A stretch of 64,000 bases of DNA from NCBI RefSeq assembly GCF_043195105.1, contig NZ_JBAFWO010000008.1; one strand, written 5' to 3'. A program made the position numbers and the translations under genes. Source of the stretch: NCEH01 sp002257205 (GTDB taxonomy: Bacteria; Pseudomonadota; Alphaproteobacteria; Rhizobiales; Xanthobacteraceae). The notes under the pieces were generated by a model that was not told where the DNA came from, did not search any database, and saw nothing but the letters and a program-made list of their open reading frames with translations. Position 1 is the stretch's first letter. Every line of letters starts with the position of its first letter. Below, piece after piece: positions 44,761-51,576 of the stretch.

Positions 44761-44902
44761 CGCCCATCTCCGGTGTCCAGTGCGGGACATCCCCATGGGC
44801 ATCGTCCAGTGGGTCGCGTTGTGCCCGCCTCCGCAGCAGGGGCGAGAGGATCAGGTAGGCGCACACGGCGCCTATGCAGATGAGGATGATGTCGCCGGTC
44901 AT
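44753..44902 (-). CDS. Small single-helix membrane protein, unknown
   Basis: 49 residues: MTGDIILICIGAVCAYLILS gives one membrane helix, then a polar tail (PLLRRRAQRDPLDDAHGDVP). It overlaps the next start by 8 bases. Possibly a membrane-linked early phage factor. Confidence 0.6.
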   Translation of the reverse strand: MTGDIILICIGAVCAYLILSPLLRRRAQRDPLDDAHGDVPHWTPEMGDD

Positions 44903-44905
44903 GGG

Positions 44906-45262
44906 CTAGTCCGCGACGCGGCGGGCGAGTTCCGCGTACGGGTCATATTCGCGATCCGTCCGGAACATGATCGTGTCGCCGGGCTCGAATGCGTGCGGGG
45001 CATGCGTATCGTGCCCGCGCAGGTGCTCCAGGGTTCCGGCGCTGTCCAGAACCGCATAGAGGATGCGCATGCCCTCCGGAGCGGTGTCCGCCTCGAAGAC
45101 CTGCGCCCGGTCAGCCACGAGTACATGGTCATGGTGCGTCTCGGACTGGCCAATGATCCAGTGTCCGCGCTCCTTCTTCATAGGCTTCGCGCCAGAAGGG
45201 ATCGCATCAATGCGATAGATGCGCACTTCGCCCTGGGCTCCAAGAGTTTCCAAGATTTTCAT
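44906..45262 (-). CDS. Phage early protein, unknown
   Basis: 118 residues, MKILETLGAQGEVRIYRIDA, then HWIIGQSETHHDHVLVADR, VFEADTAPEGMRILYAVLDS and FEPGDTIMFRTDREYDPYAE. Looks like a compact beta-rich protein with several His. No family recognised. Confidence 0.65.
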   Translation of the reverse strand: MKILETLGAQGEVRIYRIDAIPSGAKPMKKERGHWIIGQSETHHDHVLVADRAQVFEADTAPEGMRILYAVLDSAGTLEHLRGHDTHAPHAFEPGDTIMFRTDREYDPYAELARRVAD

Positions 45263-45271
45263 TTCATGCTC

Positions 45272-45766
45272 CTATTTCATCATCTGATGGCGTGTTCGAC
45301 GGTTAAGAACTTGCATTCTCTGTGTGGCCCACCGACAGTTTTCGGGCTCGTATTTTCCATCATTGTCGATGCGGTCAATTGATAGGTTTGAGGCGTACCC
45401 ATGAGACAATGCCCATGCTCGGAAGACTTCGAAATCTTCCCATTCGGCGCAGACTGATATTCCTCTGCCCCCGTAGTACTCGTATCTGCTGGCGCGAGGA
45501 TTCTGTGTCCTATCTCGCATTGCCTGCCATATTCTATAAATCCGAGAGTTCGACCCTCCGTGAGTTGAGCGCGTCGCAGGCATCTGGCGGCGCCAGCACC
45601 CACAACTCTGAACAAACCCACGCTTCAGATCCGCGCCCCTGGCGCGCTTTGACGATCCGCACGAGCACTCGCAGACCCATGTAATTGATCCTCTCTCATC
45701 GGGGCCGCCGCACGAAACAACTGCAAGACGGCCGAACTTCTGGCCCATCAGGTCAAGGCGGCGCAC
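45272..45766 (-). CDS. HNH-type homing-endonuclease-like phage protein
   Basis: 164 residues. MGQKFGRLAVVS, CECSCGSSKRARGADLKRGF and SCGCWRR form the Cys-rich start; RIYRIWQAMRDRTQNP, YYGGRGISVCAEWEDFEVF and LSIDRIDNDGKYEPENCRWA form a common mobile phage nuclease pattern. The conserved SIDRIDN and ENCRWAT are the H-N-H-like site of this type. Its base composition (lower GC) differs from neighbours, consistent with transfer. Confidence 0.8.
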   Translation of the reverse strand: MRRLDLMGQKFGRLAVVSCGGPDERGSITWVCECSCGSSKRARGADLKRGFVQSCGCWRRQMPATRSTHGGSNSRIYRIWQAMRDRTQNPRASRYEYYGGRGISVCAEWEDFEVFRAWALSHGYASNLSIDRIDNDGKYEPENCRWATQRMQVLNRRTRHQMMK

Positions 45767-45769
45767 CTG

Positions 45770-47128
45770 TTACGTCCTCACTGAGGGAAACTGGAATTCG
45801 GAGACGGGGAGTCCCGTCAGCCACGCTTGCGCCTCGATCACCGTCGAGCACTCGGGTGGGATGCCAATCGCAAACTCGCGGTCGGTTCCGCAGCGCGCGT
45901 GAATGAACCGGCTCTTGCGATCAAGGTCGGGAAGCTGCACTTCCACCAGGGCACCGCAGTGGGGGTCGGGATGTTCGTCGATCACCTTGGCGCCAAGGTC
46001 GCGCAGCACGCGGTGCCAGCCGACGATTTCGATGGCGGACTGCCGCAGCTCCAGATTTTCTTGGCTCAAGGCAATCTTCGCGGTGAGCTTGTCCTTCCGC
46101 TCAATCCACTCGGCCGGGATGCGCGTGCCATGCCAGTGGTAGAGAGACCATCCGTCCCGCCACCTGTGGCTGGGTCCATCCTCGCAGTGTGGCCGGCGCC
46201 GATCGTCGACCCGAATGAATTCCGGGAAGTCGCTGACGATGCAAAACTCGGGATGCATTACCCGAAAGCCACCCTCGATCGCCGCATGCTCCCAGCTCGC
46301 ATAAGCCGTATGCTCTGGAAGCTGTAGACCGATGATGTCGCGCATAGCAGTCAGATAACTGTCGTATGCAGCCCACATATTTCCACCCTGATAGACGTTC
46401 CCCCACCGGGCTGCGCACATGAGGCCGAACTCTCCCGCAAGCTCGAAGCATGCTAGTTCCGCATCTTTTTCAGCGCTGTCGGTCGCGCTGCGGGTCGCGC
46501 TGTCGGTCGCGCCGTAGGTCGCGCTGCGGGTCGCGCTGTCGGTCGCGCTGTCGGTCGCGCTGCCGGTCGCGCTGTAGGTCGCGCTGCGGGTCGCGCTGTC
46601 GGTCGCGCTGCGGGTCGCGCTGCGGGTCGCGCTGTCGGTCGCGCTGTCGGTCGCGCTGCGGGTCGCGCTGTCGGTCGCGCTGTAGGTCGCGCTGCGGGTC
46701 GCGCTGTCGGTCGCGCTGTCGGTCGCGCTGCCGGTCGCGCTGTAGGTCGCGCTGCGGGTCGCGCTGTCGGTCGCGCTGCGGGTCGCGCTGCGGGTCGCGC
46801 TGTCGGTCGCGCTGCGGGTCGCGCTGTCGGTCGCGCTGTCGGTCGCGCTGCGGGTCGCGCCTCGCTGCCCACGATTATGCCAGATTGCCGCAGACGCTCC
46901 GTATGCGAAGGCCATCGCCAGCGGCGAAGTGGCGATGACAACCCTCGGCTCTTTCAAGCCGGCTGCGGCGTATAATCCCTTGATCGCCGGGACGATCTTG
47001 TCGGGGTCAATCGGATCGGTGCGGAAAGCGCGCTTGATCCACATTTCGGTGTGGGCGCGCATCTTCTCCAGTTCTTCTGGAGTAACGCCGCCAGCGGCTT
47101 TTGTGGGAGTGCGGATAATCTTGGCCAT
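45770..47128 (-). CDS. DUF6745-like protein with 32 tetrapeptide repeats
   Basis: 452 residues from ATG 47128. Residues 1-89 are helical (MAKIIRTPTKAAGG..., IWHNRGQRG). Residues 90-217 are 32 units of (S/G)AT(R/D/Y/G). The C-terminal 235 residues (FELAGEFGLMCAARWG, HCEDGPSHRWRDGWSLYHWH) are the conserved part of DUF6745-like proteins, whose function is unknown. Spontaneous repeat change is likely given the DNA array. The TGATG overlap with the preceding gene couples them. Confidence 0.75.
   Translation of the reverse strand: MAKIIRTPTKAAGGVTPEELEKMRAHTEMWIKRAFRTDPIDPDKIVPAIKGLYAAAGLKEPRVVIATSPLAMAFAYGASAAIWHNRGQRGATRSATDSATDSATRSATDSATRSATRSATDSATRSATYSATGSATDSATDSATRSATYSATDSATRSATDSATDSATRSATRSATDSATRSATYSATGSATDSATDSATRSATYGATDSATRSATDSAEKDAELACFELAGEFGLMCAARWGNVYQGGNMWAAYDSYLTAMRDIIGLQLPEHTAYASWEHAAIEGGFRVMHPEFCIVSDFPEFIRVDDRRRPHCEDGPSHRWRDGWSLYHWHGTRIPAEWIERKDKLTAKIALSQENLELRQSAIEIVGWHRVLRDLGAKVIDEHPDPHCGALVEVQLPDLDRKSRFIHARCGTDREFAIGIPPECSTVIEAQAWLTGLPVSEFQFPSVRT
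46478..46861 (-). repeat. 12-bp tandem array, 32 units, coding for SAT(R/D/Y/G)
   Basis: Each unit is AGC GCG ACC plus one variable codon: CGC, GAC, TAC or GGC. Only units 1 and 30 have GGC for AGC. Units 5-15 and 19-29 are identical, a 132-base block repeated at a 168-base offset, so part of the array arose by segmental copying. Both strands stay open through the array. Confidence 0.95.
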
Positions 47129-47355
47129 CAGGCGCTCCATCCCTTGAGAAAGCTCGTGCCGATCAGAACCGGCGTAGCGAACATGATCGCGGCGCACCCG
47201 AAGAGCGCGGCGGCGAAATCAGCGGGCGTTGCCGGCCGGCGCGGGGCAGGTCGCGGCGGTGTGGCCACGGGCTCACGCGGGGCGAGGACGGCGACCGCTG
47301 GAACCAGCTTTGGCTTGCGGGGGCGCTTGGGGCGCAGGATCGTGACATCGCTCAT
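47128..47355 (-). CDS. Pro-rich single-helix membrane protein, unknown
   Basis: 75 residues: a basic, Pro-rich start (RPKRPRKPKLVPAVAVLAPR) and a C-terminal helix (FAAALFGCAAIMFATPVLIG). It overlaps its neighbours. May place or tether a phage product at the membrane. Confidence 0.6.
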   Translation of the reverse strand: MSDVTILRPKRPRKPKLVPAVAVLAPREPVATPPRPAPRRPATPADFAAALFGCAAIMFATPVLIGTSFLKGWSA

Positions 47356-47525
47356 TGCACCGGCTCCGGCTGGATGGCTTGGAAATAGGCGGCGCGGGCT
47401 ATTTCCAGCGCGTCGCGGACGTGGTCCATGATGATTTGATCGTCGGTCGGAAGGCTCTGGATTTCCGCCGCTCCGAGGTGCCCGATGATGGTGAGCAGGT
47501 CGTCGCTGATGCTGTGGGCGTTCAT
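47352..47525 (-). CDS. Phage early protein, unknown
   Basis: 57 residues: MNAHSISDDLLTIIGHLGAA then EIQSLPTDDQIIMDHVRDAL. Small helical protein, overlapping both neighbours (ATGA). No family. Confidence 0.6.
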   Translation of the reverse strand: MNAHSISDDLLTIIGHLGAAEIQSLPTDDQIIMDHVRDALEIARAAYFQAIQPEPVQ

Positions 47526-47809
47526 GCCGCCCTCATGCCGTTCGATGTGAAGTAGGTGCCGTGTTCGCGGCGCGGGTTCTCGATCATCGCGGTATCTTCG
47601 TCTTCGGCGCGGGTAGCGGATGATTCGAGCTTGTCCGAGATGTCTTCCTGAAACACCGCGCTCATCAGGTGCACAGCCGAGAGCACGGCGTTGTATTGTT
47701 CGGTCGGAAGGCAGGATGCCTTGGCCGTCGCCAGGAGCGCGGCGCGGCTCTCGCGCCACTGATAGGCGAGGGCGTCGCGGGCTTCGGTGATTTCGGAGGC
47801 GGAGGACAT
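47522..47809 (-). CDS. Phage early protein, unknown
   Basis: 95 residues from ATG 47809: MSSASEITEARDALAYQWRE, KASCLPTEQYNAVLSAVHLM and an acidic, then basic end. Helical, no family. Confidence 0.62.
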   Translation of the reverse strand: MSSASEITEARDALAYQWRESRAALLATAKASCLPTEQYNAVLSAVHLMSAVFQEDISDKLESSATRAEDEDTAMIENPRREHGTYFTSNGMRAA

Positions 47810-47943
47810 CACGCGGTCTCCCAATACTCTGCCCGCAGGCTGTCGATTTCGATGCGGAAGCGGCGGCCCAGGCGGCGGCCGGAATTGCGGGCGGCGCGGA
47901 ACTTCTTCGAGCGCCGGCTGATCTGGTGGATGATCTCGTGCAT
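47809..47943 (-). CDS. Short basic phage peptide
   Basis: 44 residues, MHEIIHQISRRSKKFRAARN followed by SGRRLGRRFR and an acidic end. Strongly basic, so may bind nucleic acid. Coupled to both neighbours; read by hand from the gap between larger genes. Confidence 0.58.
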   Translation of the reverse strand: MHEIIHQISRRSKKFRAARNSGRRLGRRFRIEIDSLRAEYWETA

Positions 47944-47946
47944 GAC

Positions 47947-48078
47947 TCAATCCTCCGTCTTTTTGGGTGCCACGGTCGCTGTCCGAACTTTGCGGGGTCG
48001 CGAGCGCTGGAGCTTTTCAATGGCCGCGACGAACTCGCGCCAGATATCGGCGGGCGTGGGTGCGCGTTCGGTGCTCAT
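47947..48078 (-). CDS. Short phage peptide, unknown
   Basis: 43 residues: MSTERAPTPADIWREFVAAI then a basic end (KLQRSRPRKVRTATVAPKK). It lies three bases from each neighbour, which fits the operon spacing. Confidence 0.55.
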   Translation of the reverse strand: MSTERAPTPADIWREFVAAIEKLQRSRPRKVRTATVAPKKTED

Positions 48079-48081
48079 GGC

Positions 48082-48414
48082 TCAACCCTCCGAAATGATT
48101 TTTGCGCCGATGGCGGAAAGTGCTCCGCGAAGATCCGCCTCTGCGGATTTCGTGACGGTAACGGTCAGAGTGGTAAAGTCGCGAGACCTCCGCCACGCAC
48201 GGATAGACTTCGTAACGTCGTACCCTTCACCAGAGGTTGGGTCTTCACCTCGACCCTGGTATCGGATCTCTTCGAAATCACTCGTATCGTACGTTTGATC
48301 TGGCTCGATTTCTTCGAAGGGCGAATCCCAATACCAATCTTCTGCCGCCTCCGTTCCAGCGCCCGGCCACCCCTGTTCGGTGAACAGGATGAGTTCAGAT
48401 CCCTTGATCTTCAT
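48082..48414 (-). CDS. Phage early protein, unknown
   Basis: 110 residues from ATG 48414: MKIKGSELILFTEQGWPGAG, an acidic stretch (EEIEPDQTYDTSDFEEIRYQ), then a beta-rich end. No known family. Confidence 0.65.
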   Translation of the reverse strand: MKIKGSELILFTEQGWPGAGTEAAEDWYWDSPFEEIEPDQTYDTSDFEEIRYQGRGEDPTSGEGYDVTKSIRAWRRSRDFTTLTVTVTKSAEADLRGALSAIGAKIISEG

Positions 48415-48415
48415 C

Positions 48416-48667
48416 TCACTCCCCCCGTGCTTTGGAGAGAGCGGCGTCGATCTGTTCGAGGACCGCGACATGAATGCTGTCGGTGTCCCGGCCGAAAAGG
48501 ACGATTTGCCTGCGGGCCGTTTCCAGCGCCTCGACCAGATCCGCGATCACAGCCGCGCTGTCGGAGCGCGTCACGCGGATGATGGCGGCATGATTGAACG
48601 GGTTGGGCTCGGTCATCTCCAGGGAGCGGTTGCCGAGGACGCGGCGGGTGTGGGGGATGTTGTCCAT
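48416..48667 (-). CDS. Phage early protein, unknown
   Basis: 83 residues: MDNIPHTRRVLGNRSLEMTE then a helical end (AAVIADLVEALETARRQIVL). It is one base from its downstream neighbour. Confidence 0.62.
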   Translation of the reverse strand: MDNIPHTRRVLGNRSLEMTEPNPFNHAAIIRVTRSDSAAVIADLVEALETARRQIVLFGRDTDSIHVAVLEQIDAALSKARGE

Positions 48668-48677
48668 TTCGCCCTCC

Positions 48678-48935
48678 TCAGGCCGCTACCGGGAGAGCGT
48701 CCCGGCTGGTGGTGCGGGTCGCGAGTTCCTTGTTCAGCCAGCCCCGCTCCCATCCCATGATGGTGATGCTGTCGGCCCGCATCCGTCCGTGCTCGGACTT
48801 GTAGGAGTTGGCCGAGCTCTCCTGCACCTTGGTGAGGCTGGCGATCTGCGCCTTGATCTCCCGCAGGCGGGCCTTGATCTCGGTGGTGGTGGCCTTCGCG
48901 GCCTGGTCCCTGGTCATCATGTCCGCGATCCCCAT
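48678..48935 (-). CDS. First gene of the leftward early operon, unknown
   Basis: 85 residues from ATG 48935: MGIADMMTRDQAAKATTTEI, a coiled helix (LREIKAQIASLTKVQESSAN) and SITIMGWERGWLNKELATR. This is the first gene after the operator cluster at 48957-49003, so it is under direct repressor control. Starts farther upstream would overlap the operators and are unlikely. Confidence 0.65.
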   Translation of the reverse strand: MGIADMMTRDQAAKATTTEIKARLREIKAQIASLTKVQESSANSYKSEHGRMRADSITIMGWERGWLNKELATRTTSRDALPVAA

Positions 48936-48956
48936 CGCTCTTTCGATGCCCTCATA

Positions 48957-48970
48957 ATACACATGCGTAT
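48957..48970. promoter_or_regulatory. Repressor operator, left cluster
   Basis: ATACACATGCGTAT fits ATACG-N4-CGTAT with one mismatch in the left half. It overlaps a TATTAT-like -10 box (minus strand, 48955-48960) for the leftward early operon. Confidence 0.65.
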
Positions 48971-48989
48971 GAGGATTGGAAGAGGAAAA

Positions 48990-49003
48990 ATACGCAAACG
49001 TAT
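48990..49003. promoter_or_regulatory. Repressor operator, left cluster (perfect)
   Basis: ATACGCAAACGTAT is a perfect ATACG-N4-CGTAT palindrome, 33 bases from the first operator (start to start). Same code as the operators beside the Cro-like gene. Confidence 0.75.
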
Positions 49004-49056
49004 AAAAATGTTCGAACGCCATCGCGGCAGGTGCGCCTCCCTGTTGTGAGGGCATG

Positions 49057-49082
49057 AAAAAGCCCGCCGGCTAGGGCGGGCT
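49057..49082 (-). terminator. Rho-independent terminator of the lipoprotein / repressor transcript
   Basis: On the minus strand an 8-bp stem AGCCCGCC/GGCGGGCT (49075-49082 with 49061-49068, loop of six) is followed by TTTTT (49061-49057). It lies 34 bases after the lipoprotein stop, and keeps that transcript from entering the leftward early operon. Confidence 0.85.
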
Positions 49083-49115
49083 CGTTGTGGCCGTCAGTCT
49101 TACGCGCCGTGGTGG

Positions 49116-49577
49116 TTATGTCGATGGGGCGCCTTGCGTCTCCTCAGCCCCCGCGGGCGCTTCGCGAGCTGGAGGCGGGTTCGCATCTGGTGGGCGCTTC
49201 CCGGTCGGATAGAGCTTCACCCTCACGGGGTTCGGGACGTGCTCCAGGGTGGCCCCCGTCGCCGCATCAGCAGCCATCCCGATGACGCCGCCGATAATCA
49301 CGTTGCCGGCGAACCCAGCCGCGCCCGCCCCCGCGACCTGCGTTTTCACCTCGACGGCCTCAGGCTCGTGGCCCGGCTTCGTTATCGTGACCGTGAATTC
49401 GTCCTTGCGATTGGTCTGGATGGTGCACGGCGTGGTGCACGTGAATCCCATTGACGTTTTAACGTCGGCGCCTGGTGGGTCGGAATAGACCTGCACCTGG
49501 TCAGTAGTGCCTCGCGTGAGCGTGGCGCACCCGCCGGTCACGGCAGCCAGAGCGGCCACCCCCAAAATTCGCAACAT
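49116..49577 (-). CDS. Phage-borne lipoprotein (lysogen-expressed moron candidate)
   Basis: 153 residues. Lipobox VTGGC near residue 17 after a short hydrophobic start (LRILGVAALAAV), so it is lipid-anchored. VYSDPPGADVKTS and CTTPCTIQTNRKDEFTVTI are a PEGA-like beta domain; a Gly/Ala-rich hydrophobic part (GNVIIGGVIGMAADAATGAT) follows. It lies downstream of the repressor on the same strand with its own GAGGGG site, and ends at a terminator, so it is expected to be made in the lysogen. It could change the cell surface; superinfection exclusion is a guess. Confidence 0.78.
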   Translation of the reverse strand: MLRILGVAALAAVTGGCATLTRGTTDQVQVYSDPPGADVKTSMGFTCTTPCTIQTNRKDEFTVTITKPGHEPEAVEVKTQVAGAGAAGFAGNVIIGGVIGMAADAATGATLEHVPNPVRVKLYPTGKRPPDANPPPAREAPAGAEETQGAPST

Positions 49578-49636
49578 AATATGCCCCTCATTCCCTGCGC
49601 TCTATGGTTGCGCAGAGAGTGAGAAAAGTCGAGCGG

Positions 49637-50260
49637 CTACGCCTTCTCAACCCATCGGACTTTAGCCGCCCACTCCAAGAGCATGTCGGTCATTGGCGGA
49701 GCGTTGTAGCTCCACAGAGTCCAGCAATCGTCCTCTGAACCGCGCGCGAGCGTTTTGATGAACGTGCGCCCGTCAGTGAGCCGAACGACGCACTCCTTAT
49801 TGATGTAGCGAGCGATGTCGGCGCCCGTCGCCAGCTCGTCGTAAATGATGTGGTCGCCTTCGCGGTAGGCTGGCAGCATGCTTTCGCCCCGGACGCGGAC
49901 GGCGACAGCATGAGAGGATGCGCCTGGCGGAGCTTCAATTTCGTCTAGCCCGCCTCCCTTTTCGTGATCGTCGAAAGTGAAGACCTCGGAACCAGCGCCG
50001 ACATATCCAACGACGGGAATCTGACGGTCGGCCGGGCGACGACCTGCACCGCTGAGTGCGGCAACATCCATGCTGTCTAAATCACCCGCCGATACCTCGA
50101 TTAGCAAACGACGAATGGCGTCTCGCTTGGCACCTCTCGGGTCGCTGCCGCTCATCCAACGGGAAACAGTCGCCTGGGTGGTGCCGAGACGCTCCGCAAG
50201 CCGGTCCTGATTCCAGCCGGTGCGGTCGATTATCGTCAGAAGTGTCTTGGGCACATCCAT
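49637..50260 (-). CDS. S24/LexA-type phage repressor (CI-like)
   Basis: 207 residues from ATG 50260 (a GTG at 50278 is in frame and may be used). N-terminal helix-turn-helix: RTGWNQDRLAERLGTTQATV and SRWMSGSDPRG. C-terminal S24 peptidase: VGYVGAGSEVF with the Ala-Gly cut site, RVRGESMLPAYREGDHIIYD with the catalytic Ser, and VVRLTDGRTFIKTLARG with the Lys. SOS-type self-cleavage would trigger induction. The operators at 50297-50343 and 48957-49003 lie on each side. Confidence 0.92.
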   Translation of the reverse strand: MDVPKTLLTIIDRTGWNQDRLAERLGTTQATVSRWMSGSDPRGAKRDAIRRLLIEVSAGDLDSMDVAALSGAGRRPADRQIPVVGYVGAGSEVFTFDDHEKGGGLDEIEAPPGASSHAVAVRVRGESMLPAYREGDHIIYDELATGADIARYINKECVVRLTDGRTFIKTLARGSEDDCWTLWSYNAPPMTDMLLEWAAKVRWVEKA

Positions 50261-50296
50261 CCTCGCGCTATACGCCACGGCGCCGCAAAACGTCCA

Positions 50297-50310
50297 ATAC
50301 GCTTACGCAT
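50297..50310. promoter_or_regulatory. Repressor operator, right cluster
   Basis: ATACGCTTACGCAT matches ATACG-N4-CGTAT at nine of ten half-site bases (right half CGCAT). It lies between the repressor and the Cro-like gene, 37 bases from the repressor ATG. Confidence 0.6.
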
Positions 50311-50329
50311 ATTTTGCTTGCATACGCCG

Positions 50330-50343
50330 ATACGCATGCGTAT
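50330..50343. promoter_or_regulatory. Repressor operator, right cluster (perfect)
   Basis: ATACGCATGCGTAT is a fully palindromic operator, ending eight bases before the ATG of the Cro-like gene. A bound repressor would block start of rightward transcription or translation initiation there. Confidence 0.75.
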
Positions 50344-50351
50344 ATGGATGT

Positions 50352-50588
50352 ATGAGTGCATTGCTTCATATCAGAACCGAGCTTTTCAAAATCTCGCAAG
50401 CCGAGATGGCGCGCATTGCTGAAACAACGCAGGCGACCGTTTCCCGGTGGGAGAACGGCCGCTCGTCTCCGGATCTGACGCACTTGGAGCGCATCCGCGC
50501 GGCGGCTCACGAACGGGGCGTCAAGCTGAAGGACGCCATCTTCTTCGCAGCCCCTCGTGCACGTGCACGTGAGGAGGGCGCAGCATGA
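50352..50588 (+). CDS. Cro-like helix-turn-helix regulator
   Basis: 78 residues from ATG 50352. RTELFKISQAEMARIAETTQ and ATVSRWENGRSSPDLTHLER are a classic HTH_3 fold; the recognition helix (QATVSRWENG) is close to that of the repressor (QATVSRWMSG), as expected if both read the same operators. It starts right after the perfect operator and heads the rightward operon; its stop overlaps the next gene (ATGA). Confidence 0.85.
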   Translation: MSALLHIRTELFKISQAEMARIAETTQATVSRWENGRSSPDLTHLERIRAAAHERGVKLKDAIFFAAPRARAREEGAA

Positions 50589-51067
50589 TGGGCGATATCC
50601 CTCTCCAAGGCGCGCGCCGCGAACGCTCATGGGCGGATATGGACAGCATGACGCCGGAGTGGCGCGCATGTGTCCATGAGTACGGCTACGCGATTGTCCA
50701 TTCGGCGCGGGAGGCCGGCGTAAAGTCCCCGCGCGCTCTGCATCAATTGGTGCGAGAGATTTGGGACGGCGCCCGCAGCTACGTCGATAAGAAGAAGCCA
50801 GCAGGAACACTCGATTGGATTTTGATCCAGTCCGGCGCTGGCGTGAGCGTTTCCGCGCTGTCTCGCATCCTCGCCAATGAAAACCTACTGATTGCGCCCA
50901 AGTTTCCGACGCGGGCAATGATCAACGCGAGCCTGAATGAACTCTCCGACCACTCCGTGCGATGCACGAAGTTCGAGAAACATCAGCGTCGGCTTGCTGC
51001 TGCTTTGCGCGCTTGTGATGGACATTACGCTCGGATGAATTCTGGTTCGCGCGGCGGTGCGTCATGA
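50585..51067 (+). CDS. Phage early protein, unknown
   Basis: 160 residues: a polar start (MMGDIPLQGARRERSWADMD), then helical stretches (YGYAIVHSAREAGVKSPRAL, IWDGARSYVDKKKPAGTLDW) and a basic end. Resembles CII-position proteins by location only. Overlaps both neighbours. Confidence 0.62.
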   Translation: MMGDIPLQGARRERSWADMDSMTPEWRACVHEYGYAIVHSAREAGVKSPRALHQLVREIWDGARSYVDKKKPAGTLDWILIQSGAGVSVSALSRILANENLLIAPKFPTRAMINASLNELSDHSVRCTKFEKHQRRLAAALRACDGHYARMNSGSRGGAS

Positions 51068-51261
51068 GCATCCTCGCGCGCCACCAGCTCCTAGACGACC
51101 TATCCGGCCCGGCTCTCAAGCCCGCGCCCGCACGCCGCGCCATGCAACGAGAGCCGATCACCATCGGCACGCTCATGCGGCACCGGCACGCCGGCATCGT
51201 CTTTGTCGCCGGCTTTGTCCTGTCCGAATTCGCCTATTTCTATTTCCGGTATTGGGGTTAG
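51064..51261 (+). CDS. Small membrane protein, unknown
   Basis: 65 residues. A basic soluble start (ILARHQLLDDLSGPALKPAP) and a C-terminal helix (GIVFVAGFVLSEFAYFYFRY). Coupled by ATGA to the preceding gene. Confidence 0.6.
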   Translation: MSILARHQLLDDLSGPALKPAPARRAMQREPITIGTLMRHRHAGIVFVAGFVLSEFAYFYFRYWG

Positions 51262-51533
51262 GCATGTCCGAAACCTCCATTCCAGATCGCAGCGGGAAGC
51301 CCGACGCCTCGTGCCGGAATTTCCGTTTCACAGCCGGCGCCAGCGGCGGTGCGATCCGCTGGCAACCTCAATTTGTCCATAACGGATGCCGCAAGGGCGC
51401 CGATGGACTGCCATCCCCCGGCGCGGATTTCCTCCCCCGCGCCAACTTCCCCGGCCTTCGGGCTGGGGCCTTTCTTCGCACGCGCCGCGTCCGTCCCGGC
51501 AAGTTCAGTCGTGGTGCGTGTCTTCGTAAGCAT
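51258..51533 (-). CDS. Doubtful minus-strand ORF opposite the rightward operon
   Basis: 91 codons. KKGPSPKAGEVGAGEEIRAG and GWQSIGALAASVMDKLRLPA look protein-like, and GGAGA lies upstream of the ATG. But a plus-strand frame (51264-51623, 119 codons, MSETSIPDRSGKPDASCRNF) covers the same bases and continues the operon. I cannot decide between them by eye; only one, or neither, may be real. Confidence 0.35.
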   Translation of the reverse strand: MLTKTRTTTELAGTDAARAKKGPSPKAGEVGAGEEIRAGGWQSIGALAASVMDKLRLPADRTAAGAGCETEIPARGVGLPAAIWNGGFGHA

Positions 51534-51576
51534 TTTCTCTGTCTCCGTCGATGGTTAGAAGCTACCGGAGGCAGAG

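Noticed and set aside
46478..46861. CRISPR array
   Set aside because: Units are 12 bases without spacers and lie inside one coding frame with regular codon variation; no cas genes.
46450..46938. Plus-strand Cys/Arg/Ser-rich frame through the repeat array
   Set aside because: It exists only because the repeat unit has no stop on either strand; no start site context, and the minus frame carries conserved flanking domains.
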